NCBI GenBank assembly: GCA_028281045.1
Contig: JANQKP010000001.1
Span: forward strand, 124,001 to 188,000
Reading direction: 5' to 3'
Origin: Candidatus Altimarinota bacterium
GTDB lineage: Bacteria; Patescibacteriota; Gracilibacteria; UM-FILTER-43-11
DNA length: 64,000 nucleotides
Of this stretch, positions 55,706 to 64,000 are shown one piece after another; within the stretch, counting starts at the first letter, position 1, and the number at the start of each line of letters is the position of its first letter. Under the pieces are notes generated by a model. The model was not told where the DNA came from. It saw only the letters and a program-made list of their open reading frames with translations, and did not search any database. Both the position numbers and the translations under genes were made by a program.

Positions 55706-57943
55706 ATGAAATTCAAGGTAAAGAAAATCAGAAAAAACAAAAAGCATGTAGAACATGTTGAATCTGTGAAAGCGATTGGAGCTAAAAAGCGCCAACTTTT
55801 TCAAATAGGTAAAAATATTGCGATTTTCATTGGAACCCTTGCACTAACGACTGTAGTTTATTTTAACGATCAAGCTGGAGAATGGTTTAGAGCCTCTGTT
55901 TTAAATCCTCCACAACCGTTCAATGGAACGGTAGTACCTGTGGCTAAAGTGCCAAACTGGACCCACTGGGGTGGCAATAACTACACAACGCATTATTCTG
56001 AAATCGCTGATGAGGATTTTATTGATCTACCTGAATACAATCCAGGATTGCTTCAGTTCCCAGACGAAAACTTAGAATGGGGTAATGACAGACATGACGA
56101 AATTCGTAATGCAAAAATAACTTACCCTGTAATGTACATGGGTAACTATGAACTTGATCACAAAGAAAATGCTGGCTCACATATTGCCATTGATATCAAA
56201 ATACCGGTCGGAACCCCACTGCATACCATTGCCAACGGACAAGTGGTGAAAACCAAAGTTCAAAACACTGGATTTGGAAACCATGTGGTGGTTAAACATA
56301 TCAATGTACCAGATCCAGATAATCCTGGATCTCTAACGACGCTTTATTCAAGCTATTCACATATGGATGAAATCCATGTCACTGAAGGGCAGAATATTCT
56401 GAAGGGGCAAATTATTGGAACCAGTGGGAACACAGGAACATCAACAACACCACATCTGCATTTCCAGGTAGATACAGATGATGCTCCTTGGTACCCATAT
56501 TGGCCATTTAGCTGGTCTGAAGCCCAAGCCGCTGGACTAAGCTTCTTTGAGGCTGTGAATTCAGGGCTTGGAGCTGAAAAAGGAATGGAACTGACGATTA
56601 ATCCAATGACCTTTGTTTACAACCAATTTGATTCCACAGCGGTGACCTCAGGCGGATCTAGTGTGCCTGCAGCTCCAGTTGAAACAGAAACCATTAATGA
56701 GCCTGCGCCAGAACCTGAAGTGGCCAATGATCCTGGGGTTGAAATTGTAGAAAATCCAATCGCAGAGGAGGCTCCTGAAAGCATTTCAGGAATCGATCCA
56801 AATCTATTCGATTTCAATATCACAGGAGAATCGGTGGGACTGATTGGATCTAGTGTAACCCTTATTGCCCAAGGGAATGTGAGCGAGATCAATCAGATGT
56901 CAGATTCAGATGAAATTCGCGTAACCGTAGATGGGTCTGGTTCTGCTGTGAAGACCAAATACGACAAAGGAGATCTTCCAAGTGGAACTGCGCGCATCAA
57001 CATCAAGAGCGACACTGCAGGGAAAAACTTTGTGAGTTTTGGTCGTGGACAATTCACTGTTGAGTTCGTAGAAAAGCTATCTACAGTAGCTAAATTCGAA
57101 TTTGAACACGATGGAAAATACATTCAAAACGTAGAAGAAACGGTAAAACTTAAAGGAGTAGATCAGAATGGAAACTTCACTCCGGCGATCAGCTTCTCGG
57201 GAACCGTAGACTTAAGCACTCAAGAAGGGCAAGCGGTAATCACTCCAGCCATGCTTCGCGTGAGTGACTTCAAAAACGGAGTGGCTGAAATTAAGGTGAA
57301 ACCAATTGGTACAGACCGTGTTGTACTTAAGGCTCAGCAAGGAGCCCTAGTAGGATATAGCGACTCAATGACGATTGAAGACCGTAATGTATTTGCCGAT
57401 GTAAACCTAGGACATAACAACTATGAAGCGATTAAATACCTAAAAGAACAAGGGATCATCAACGGATACTCAGACGGAACCTATAAGCCAGGCAACGTAG
57501 TAAACCGTGTAGAAGCCCTTAAGATGCTAATGCTTGCGTTTAATGTAGAAGCTGTAGCAGGAACTCCACTACCTTTCTACGATACCGCGAATGACGCTTG
57601 GTACGCTTCAACCCTTGCTGCCGCTCTAAATAAGAGCATTGTAGCGGGTTACCCAGATGGAAGCTTTAAACCAGCCAACACAGTAAACCGTGCAGAGCTA
57701 CTTAAGATTCTATTTAACACTGCGGATGTAGACTTTAGCGACGCCCTTGTAGTGGATCCGTATGACGATGTTCCTGTAGGAGCTTGGTTTGCTAAATACG
57801 CCTACCTTGCGAAGAAACAAAATATTGTAGACGGAAACAGCCACTTAAGACCAAGTGATGGAATGACCCGTGCTGATGTTGCTGAAGCGATCTACAGAAT
57901 GAAAATGATTCAAGAAAACAATCTGGTTTCTTACACTAAATAG
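55706..57943 (+). CDS. M23 peptidase with C-terminal SLH domains
   Basis: GSHIAIDIKIPVGTPLHTIANGQVV..., TTPHLHFQVD, three SLH modules from FADVNLGHNNYEAIKYLKEQGIINGYSDGTYKPGN. Confidence 0.92.
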   Translation: MKFKVKKIRKNKKHVEHVESVKAIGAKKRQLFQIGKNIAIFIGTLALTTVVYFNDQAGEWFRASVLNPPQPFNGTVVPVAKVPNWTHWGGNNYTTHYSEIADEDFIDLPEYNPGLLQFPDENLEWGNDRHDEIRNAKITYPVMYMGNYELDHKENAGSHIAIDIKIPVGTPLHTIANGQVVKTKVQNTGFGNHVVVKHINVPDPDNPGSLTTLYSSYSHMDEIHVTEGQNILKGQIIGTSGNTGTSTTPHLHFQVDTDDAPWYPYWPFSWSEAQAAGLSFFEAVNSGLGAEKGMELTINPMTFVYNQFDSTAVTSGGSSVPAAPVETETINEPAPEPEVANDPGVEIVENPIAEEAPESISGIDPNLFDFNITGESVGLIGSSVTLIAQGNVSEINQMSDSDEIRVTVDGSGSAVKTKYDKGDLPSGTARINIKSDTAGKNFVSFGRGQFTVEFVEKLSTVAKFEFEHDGKYIQNVEETVKLKGVDQNGNFTPAISFSGTVDLSTQEGQAVITPAMLRVSDFKNGVAEIKVKPIGTDRVVLKAQQGALVGYSDSMTIEDRNVFADVNLGHNNYEAIKYLKEQGIINGYSDGTYKPGNVVNRVEALKMLMLAFNVEAVAGTPLPFYDTANDAWYASTLAAALNKSIVAGYPDGSFKPANTVNRAELLKILFNTADVDFSDALVVDPYDDVPVGAWFAKYAYLAKKQNIVDGNSHLRPSDGMTRADVAEAIYRMKMIQENNLVSYTK

Positions 57944-58041
57944 CGATCAGACCATAAGTACATAGGTGCGCTACCGGCATTTTTTGTCTCCCCTTTTTCG
58001 CTATGTTATTCTGTTTTTGAAATAGAAATAACATCTTTCAA

Positions 58042-60438
58042 ATGGCAACTCCTAGAGATAAAAAACTCATTCTTTGGTTCAAGGAATTGGGTATTTCTGA
58101 CGTACCTCTTGTAGGGGGTAAAAACGCTTCCCTTGGGGAAATGTATAAAAACCTCACCAAGAAAAAGGTAAACATTCCAAATGGTTTTGCCGTAACCGCG
58201 CACGCTTATCATTACCTGATTGAAGAAGCAGGCATTAAGGATGAAATACAGGAGATTTTAAGCGATTTAAATATTAAAGACATAGATAACCTGCAGGAAC
58301 GTGGGCATAAGGTGCGTAGCACCATTATGCGTGCCAAATTCCCCGAGGATTTAGAAGATGCGATCATCAAGGCGTATAAGCAGATGGAAAAGATGTATGG
58401 AAAGAACTGTGATGTGGCTGTACGTAGTTCAGCGACTGCAGAAGATCTACCAGATGCCTCTTTTGCAGGACAACAAGAAACGTTCCTAAATGTACGTGGA
58501 AATTACCGCCTAATTGAAGACTGTAAACGTTGTTTTGCTTCGCTATTTACCGATCGCGCCATTGTGTACCGCGAGGAGCAAGGCTATGACCATTTCTCTA
58601 TTGGGCTTTCTATTGCCGTCCAAAAAATGGTGCGTTCTGACATTGCTTCAAGTGGGGTGATGTTCTCTATCGACACCGAAACCGGGTTTAAAAACGCCGT
58701 ACTTATTAACGGGGCCTACGGGCTTGGAGAGAACGTGGTACAAGGCGCGGTAAACCCCGATGAATTCTACGTATTTAAACCAACGCTAGATAAATATAGA
58801 CCTATTATTTCCAAAAGACTTGGGGATAAAGCCATTAAAATGGAATATGCTGCAGCCGGTGGAAAATCGCCTGTAGTGAATGTAAAAACCTCTAAAAAAG
58901 ATCGTCAAAAGTTCTGTATTACAGATGACGAAGTTTTAAAACTAGCACACTGGGCTAAAATCATTGAAGACCACTACTCAAAAGAAGCCGGATACTTCAA
59001 GCCAATGGACATGGAATGGGCTAAGGATGGTCACACCGGAGAGCTCTTTATTGTACAAGCCAGACCAGAAACGGTGCAGTCTCAAAAAGACGTGAATGTA
59101 CTGGAAAATTACCACCTGAAAGAGCACGGTGACATCATCACCAAGGGGTCCCCTGTTGGATCTAAAATTGGTACCGGTAAGGCTCGCGTGATCATGAGCC
59201 CAGACCAAATCAAAAGCTTTAAAGCGGGTGAAGTCCTCGTGACCGATATGACCGATCCAGACTGGGTGCCTATTATGAAAATTGCTTCTGCCATTGTCAC
59301 CAATCGCGGTGGAAGAACCTGTCACGCGGCTATTATTTCGCGTGAACTTGGTATTCCTTGTGTGGTGGGAACCAATGATGCAACAAGCAAGATTAAAACG
59401 GGTCAAATGGTAACAGTAGCCCCCGAAGGTGAAGCCGGAAATGTGTACAAAGGAGAACTGAAATACACGGTTAAAAGAACGAATTTAGAAAACCTAAAAC
59501 AGCATCCGAAAACGAAGATCATGATGAATATCGGAAACCCCGATATCGCCTTTAGAAACAGCTTTATTCCAAATGCTGGAGTGGGCCTAGCTCGTCTAGA
59601 ATTCATCATCAATGATTACATTAAGATTCACCCCCTAGCCCTGCTTAATTTCAAGAAATTAGACTCGAAATTGAAGCATGAAATTGAAGACATGACTCCT
59701 GGCTACAAAGATAAATCCGAATTCTTTGTAGACAAGCTCGCTCAAGGAGTGGCGACACTTGCTGCGGCCTTTTATCCGAACGATGTCATTGTTCGCCTGA
59801 GCGACTTTAAATCGAATGAATACGCGAATTTAGTTGGTGGACAAGGCTTTGAACCGGATGAAGAAAATCCTATGATCGGATGGCGTGGAGCGAGTCGTTA
59901 CTACGACCCCGTTTACAGAGACGCTTTTGCCTTAGAATGTAAAGCCATGAAGCGCGTACGCGATGAAATGGGACTTCATAATCTAAAGCTCATGGTGCCA
60001 TTCTGTAGAACCGTAGAAGAAGGTAAAAAAGTGATCGCAGAAATGAAGAAAAACGGTCTAAAACAAGGTGAAAATGGCCTAGAGCTGTATGTGATGTGTG
60101 AAATCCCAAGTAACGTGATTCTAGGCGAAGAATTCGCCAAAATCTTCGATGGATTCTCTATTGGATCTAACGATCTCACTCAGCTTACTCTAGGAGTAGA
60201 TCGAGACAGCGCCCTAGTTTCTCATGTTTACGATGAAAACAACGCTGCCGTGAAGACCTTAATCAAGCAAATCATTGGAATTGCTAAGAAACATAAGCGA
60301 AAAGTGGGTATTTGTGGGCAAGCCCCAAGTGATTACCCAGAATTTGCCAAATTCTTAGTCAAAGAAGGTATAGATACCATGTCATTAAACCCGGATACGG
60401 TGGTGAAAACCATGCTCGATATCACCAAGAAGAAATAA
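58042..60438 (+). CDS. ppsA: Phosphoenolpyruvate synthase
   Basis: GGKNASLGEMYKNL, VRSSATAEDLPDASFAGQQETFLNV, TNRGGRTCHAAIISRELGIPCVVGT, FSIGSNDLTQLTLGVDRDS, VGICGQAPS. Confidence 0.97.
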   Translation: MATPRDKKLILWFKELGISDVPLVGGKNASLGEMYKNLTKKKVNIPNGFAVTAHAYHYLIEEAGIKDEIQEILSDLNIKDIDNLQERGHKVRSTIMRAKFPEDLEDAIIKAYKQMEKMYGKNCDVAVRSSATAEDLPDASFAGQQETFLNVRGNYRLIEDCKRCFASLFTDRAIVYREEQGYDHFSIGLSIAVQKMVRSDIASSGVMFSIDTETGFKNAVLINGAYGLGENVVQGAVNPDEFYVFKPTLDKYRPIISKRLGDKAIKMEYAAAGGKSPVVNVKTSKKDRQKFCITDDEVLKLAHWAKIIEDHYSKEAGYFKPMDMEWAKDGHTGELFIVQARPETVQSQKDVNVLENYHLKEHGDIITKGSPVGSKIGTGKARVIMSPDQIKSFKAGEVLVTDMTDPDWVPIMKIASAIVTNRGGRTCHAAIISRELGIPCVVGTNDATSKIKTGQMVTVAPEGEAGNVYKGELKYTVKRTNLENLKQHPKTKIMMNIGNPDIAFRNSFIPNAGVGLARLEFIINDYIKIHPLALLNFKKLDSKLKHEIEDMTPGYKDKSEFFVDKLAQGVATLAAAFYPNDVIVRLSDFKSNEYANLVGGQGFEPDEENPMIGWRGASRYYDPVYRDAFALECKAMKRVRDEMGLHNLKLMVPFCRTVEEGKKVIAEMKKNGLKQGENGLELYVMCEIPSNVILGEEFAKIFDGFSIGSNDLTQLTLGVDRDSALVSHVYDENNAAVKTLIKQIIGIAKKHKRKVGICGQAPSDYPEFAKFLVKEGIDTMSLNPDTVVKTMLDITKKK

Positions 60439-60462
60439 GAGCAAAAAATTACGCTTCCCCCT

Positions 60463-60490
60463 AAAAAGCCGCTTACCCTAGCGGCTTTTT
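60463..60490 (+). terminator. Intrinsic terminator of ppsA
   Basis: AAAAAGCCGCT-taccct-AGCGGCTTTTT. Confidence 0.92.
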
Positions 60491-60495
60491 AATGC

Positions 60496-60524
60496 TTGAC
60501 AAATTTTAATTAATAGCCTAAAAT
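60496..60524 (+). promoter_or_regulatory. Promoter of putative ncRNA
   Basis: TTGACA - 17 nt - TAAAAT just downstream of the ppsA terminator. Confidence 0.65.
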
Positions 60525-60530
60525 GCCCTA

Positions 60531-60656
60531 AAAGCTAAGGGCTAGTAACGAATTCATTTTGCGCCCCAAAGCACCTGGCAACTCCCCTCTTTAATTTAAT
60601 TAAAAGCTAGAGGAGGTGCGCCAGAAAACTAAGAATCACACGCGATGGCGTTTTTT
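60531..60656 (+). ncRNA. Putative structured non-coding RNA, unassigned family
   Basis: Own promoter; GCACCT(60571)/AGGTGC(60614), CTGGC(60575)/GCCAG(60620), CCTC/GAGG and TTTAAT/ATTAAA pairings; ends ACGC-gatg-GCGT-TTTTTT. No convincing ORF. Confidence 0.5.
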
Positions 60657-60679
60657 GTGTATTTTAAGGCGAAAAACCA

Positions 60680-60708
60680 TTGCAAAATGACGTGTTTTTT
60701 GGTATAAT
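60680..60708 (+). promoter_or_regulatory. Promoter of giant HExxH ORF
   Basis: TTGCAA - 17 nt - TATAAT. Confidence 0.65.
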
Positions 60709-60733
60709 ATATAGATTTATTTAATAAGGTTTT

Positions 60734-63700
60734 ATGCACCTAAATCACCTGTCTAGACACTCATGGGATTTTAGCTTCAAAAACAGCGAGAAAATGCTGT
60801 TTGTTGACATGCCTAAAAGCGTTGATGAAAGGCTTTCTGCTATTGATGCAGAAATCGCTGAACTTAATGCCAGCTTAGAGGGTGAAAATGACATCGCTAA
60901 GCGTATATCAGTAAAGGATAGAATTGCTGAGCTTACAGAGGAGGAAGCAAAACTAAACCTGATCAGATTAGAAAAAGGTGACAACTCTTCTGCCCTACTT
61001 CTCTATGGACTAGAAAATACCCTTAAGACTGCTCAAGACCGAGAAAAACAAGCTAAGGCCATTTTAGAAAGTGGTGGAATACCAGATGAAGACCTAAGCA
61101 CCCTAGAGGCAAAGACTGAACTTGTTGAAAATGCCCTAAAAAACTTCAAAGGAGATATTAGCAACAAAGAACAGATGAGGGATGCAGTCTTAGATCTAGG
61201 GATCTATAGAGATGCTATTTCTAAAATTGATGAAGGTAATTTTCAATTCGATGACATTAGAAAAATTGCCGTTGGAACAGACCTTGGTCCTTTCCTAAGC
61301 ACAACCATTGGAGGTGAAATCCAAGCGGCTATGCAACAGATCATCACATCTGAAAACGTAGCCATGGCCCTATATGATGAGAGAGCAGAAAGAGCTAGGC
61401 AAGTAGACCGTGACTGGAAACAGCATGTAGATGAAACCAATCTTACGCTTGCAGCCCTAGAAGGCTTACAGGCAGAACTTAGTCTACAAGTACTACCTGA
61501 AAATAAAGGAAAAAGAAAAAGAGTTCTGAAAAAGTGGGCCAAAGGAAAAAGAAAGCTAAGCGCTCTAAGGGACCTTTGGATTACAGATAAACTGGAAGCC
61601 ATTGTAACCTCAGAAAATCCACAGGCGGAATTCCAGCATTACATTGATATTATTAAGAAATCTCTTGAAGATCGCTTGACTTGGCAAAGAGAGCACGCCA
61701 TTAAAATTGAAAAAGAACAGGCACAAAATAAGAAACTACTTCAAGCGGTGCCACCTAGAACTTTAGAGGCAGTGAAAAATTATCTGCTTCAAGCCATTGA
61801 GCTAAAGAGTGGCCAGCTTGAAAGAAACTTCACCGCAAGACATAAAAAGCTCCAAGCTCGCTTTAAAGAACTTCAAGCTAAAGGTGGAATGCAGGTTGAA
61901 GACGCTGAGCAGCTAGAAAATTTTGAACTCTACTTAAGTGCTGAAGGACTTGAAATCTTACTAGCTCAACTTAAACCTGAAGAAATTGACGATAGATTGA
62001 AATTAGCTGAACAAGCTTTAGACATAAGCTCAGAAGAAGATTCAGCATCTGTAGCTAGAAAAACCATTGAAGCTCTTGAAAAAGCAAATAATGTAACGGA
62101 GGTTAAAGAAATTCTAAGCCAGAATTTAACTGAAGGTGAAAATCTAGAATATGTAAGCAATGGTGAGTTTGAAGCAGAATATCGCAAATACACTGCTACA
62201 GGATTCATGGTTTTTGCAGAAAGTAGTGAGGGTCACTGGAAAATCATCATAGACAAGGATGCAATAGAAAATGATGAAAACTTCGAAAGAGTTAAAAATC
62301 AACTCACCCATGAACTACTTCATCTTGAATTTGAAACAGATGAAACTCTGAAGCGTAAAACTTTAGATATGCTCAAGAAGGACACTCAGAAATGGGATGA
62401 AATTCAAAGAGCCTTCTTTGCTGCAGTAAAGGGTAAATTCCCACCAGATTACAGAGGTCAAGGAAGACCAAGTCTTGAAGACTGGAAAGAGGAAGACATT
62501 GCCAGTGAGCTTTATGCAATGCAAGACATATGGAGAGAGCCATATGATGAAAACAATAAGCATCCAATGAATATTCTTCGTGGACTTATTTTAACCACCC
62601 CACTTGGAGTTATGGCTCATGGAGCAGAGGCCATGGCTTCCATGTTCCCTGAGGAACTTATGGGAATGGAGGATGAGTATGCAGAAGATAATCTTAGATG
62701 GGAATATCATGGTGCCGAGGAAAATGAAGAAAATGCAGATGATGAAATGCCATCAGATGCTATTGGTGCAGACAGTGGAGGTGACGAAGACAATGTAGAA
62801 GAAGGTAAGAAAACCCCTGAAGAGGTTATACGAGACAATCAAAAGATTGCGGAACATATTCAGAGACTTGAAACGAGTGAGCACAAAAAGCACCTGCCAG
62901 GAGTAGCAGGTACGCTCGCTGGAATGAAGAAGTACAACGAAAACACACTTAAGCTTCTAAAGGGAAATATGACCCCAGGAGTACTGGCAGCGGCCGCAGC
63001 TCGTAATGAAAAAATTGAAGAAGATGTTAAGGGCATTGAACAGATGCTATCTGAAGCCAGTGAAAATGTGGGAAATGAACGCATCGATGGATTTAGAAAG
63101 CTAATGCTACGTACTTCATTCATGTCTATTGCAGACGTAATGGAGCTGTTTAAAGAATCTTACGAGTATATTGGTCGTCGTCATCAACGTCGTAAACAAG
63201 ATCATGCTGCCAGACTTGGAATGGCCCTGTTCAAGGGAACCACCTGGGAACATGAAGCTAGAGCTCGCCAACTGAAAGCGGAAGCCGAAGAGGTTTCTGA
63301 ATGGGAAGGGCGTCTAGAGAATCTGGATGCATGGCAACTTCAAGAAGTGGTCAAAAAAATGGCAACAGGGCCGTATCAATCTCCAGATCAACTTAAAGCC
63401 GTACTTAGAATCCTGGCGAAAAAAGGTCGTATTGATTGGAGAGATAAATACCTGTGGATCACCATCAATAAGCTTCAAAATGCTGTTCACCTTTCTCCTG
63501 AAGATGAAGTACTTCTTCATAATCCTACAATGCTTCGTACGAAGCTACATACCGCTATGGGTGAAATCTGGGATTATGATGAATTCCTTTCTCTTGAGCG
63601 TAACAACGAAAGTAGTTATCAAAGTGAAAAAGAAAAATATAATCCAATGCTAGATAAGATTCAGAGAAATCTTACCTATCATATGGATACCCTGCTTAAG

Positions 63701-64000
63701 AAATTTAGAAATGGAGAAAATGTAGACCCACAAGAATATGAAGCGGCTATTGAGTATGCAATCGTAAATGGTAAGTCAAATTCAGAAACAGCTATGTTCC
63801 ATATTATTGCAGGTATGGCCGAAGGTCTAATTGGTCCAGATCGTGGTCAGGCCCTAGATAAACATCTGAATAAATGGCCGGCAACACAATGGATCTTTGC
63901 CCAAAGTCCACCGTGGAGTCAGAAAGACTTCATGAAACTTTGTAATGATGAATTCAAAAAGGATTTTGACAAAGGCTCAGTAGGACCTCATTTCCAAAAC
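60734..64000 (+). CDS. Giant orphan protein with HExxH motif (3' truncated by window edge, >=1089 aa)
   Basis: Hand translation from ATG 60734 is open to base 64000 (MHLNHLSRHSWDFSFKNSEKMLFVDMPKSVDERLSAIDAEIAEL...); contains LTHELLHLEFE. Missing from the ORF track, presumably because it has no stop in the window. Confidence 0.88.
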   Translation, partial: MHLNHLSRHSWDFSFKNSEKMLFVDMPKSVDERLSAIDAEIAELNASLEGENDIAKRISVKDRIAELTEEEAKLNLIRLEKGDNSSALLLYGLENTLKTAQDREKQAKAILESGGIPDEDLSTLEAKTELVENALKNFKGDISNKEQMRDAVLDLGIYRDAISKIDEGNFQFDDIRKIAVGTDLGPFLSTTIGGEIQAAMQQIITSENVAMALYDERAERARQVDRDWKQHVDETNLTLAALEGLQAELSLQVLPENKGKRKRVLKKWAKGKRKLSALRDLWITDKLEAIVTSENPQAEFQHYIDIIKKSLEDRLTWQREHAIKIEKEQAQNKKLLQAVPPRTLEAVKNYLLQAIELKSGQLERNFTARHKKLQARFKELQAKGGMQVEDAEQLENFELYLSAEGLEILLAQLKPEEIDDRLKLAEQALDISSEEDSASVARKTIEALEKANNVTEVKEILSQNLTEGENLEYVSNGEFEAEYRKYTATGFMVFAESSEGHWKIIIDKDAIENDENFERVKNQLTHELLHLEFETDETLKRKTLDMLKKDTQKWDEIQRAFFAAVKGKFPPDYRGQGRPSLEDWKEEDIASELYAMQDIWREPYDENNKHPMNILRGLILTTPLGVMAHGAEAMASMFPEELMGMEDEYAEDNLRWEYHGAEENEENADDEMPSDAIGADSGGDEDNVEEGKKTPEEVIRDNQKIAEHIQRLETSEHKKHLPGVAGTLAGMKKYNENTLKLLKGNMTPGVLAAAAARNEKIEEDVKGIEQMLSEASENVGNERIDGFRKLMLRTSFMSIADVMELFKESYEYIGRRHQRRKQDHAARLGMALFKGTTWEHEARARQLKAEAEEVSEWEGRLENLDAWQLQEVVKKMATGPYQSPDQLKAVLRILAKKGRIDWRDKYLWITINKLQNAVHLSPEDEVLLHNPTMLRTKLHTAMGEIWDYDEFLSLERNNESSYQSEKEKYNPMLDKIQRNLTYHMDTLLKKFRNGENVDPQEYEAAIEYAIVNGKSNSETAMFHIIAGMAEGLIGPDRGQALDKHLNKWPATQWIFAQSPPWSQKDFMKLCNDEFKKDFDKGSVGPHFQN

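Noticed and set aside
62604-62798. 64-aa plus-strand ORF near the right edge
   Set aside because: Out-of-frame inside the continuous giant ORF 60734..>64000.
1-64000. UGA reassigned to glycine (Gracilibacteria-type code)
   Set aside because: Conserved proteins are full length under the standard code with no in-frame TGA, and the only tRNA here is Gly-TCC; vacancy rather than reassignment fits the data.
1-64000. CRISPR array or transposon
   Set aside because: No regularly spaced direct repeats and no transposase-like ORF seen on reading.

Overview
The window is a gene-dense bacterial chromosome segment of about 60 genes, mostly housekeeping, with no rRNA, CRISPR, transposase or recognisable prophage. 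Gene content (reduced HrcA, array of 2-TM VirB2-like pilins, SLH-anchored proteins, sortase, many large orphan proteins) suggests a Patescibacteria/CPR-type genome; this assignment is inference only. Identifiable loci include a ddl-like ATP-grasp gene (cut by the left edge), K+ channel, tRNA-Gly(TCC), PBP/FtsI, secE-nusG-[orphan]-rplK-rplA-dut, ruvC, hrcA, secA, a FecR-domain protein, mltG, ybaB, rpsU, der, dnaX, glyA, SLH-S41 protease, maf, purA, CYTH, ftsA, sortase, metG, five pilin-like genes, rmuC, UvrD-nuclease, rpsA, recF, M23-SLH and ppsA. Strongest unexplained signals: (1) a duplicated two-gene module at 24.1-31.7 kb, with two >1000-aa paralogous orphan proteins each followed by a small protein starting MC[E/D][S/D]HH; (2) none of the 59 genes with a visible stop ends in TGA, and TGA is also absent in-frame, so UGA looks like a vacant codon; (3) a structured putative ncRNA with its own promoter at about 60.53-60.66 kb; (4) a giant HExxH-containing ORF (>=1089 aa) running off the right edge and missing from the ORF track; (5) a five-gene paralogous pilin-like array. 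All assignments come from reading sequence and motifs; no searches were run.
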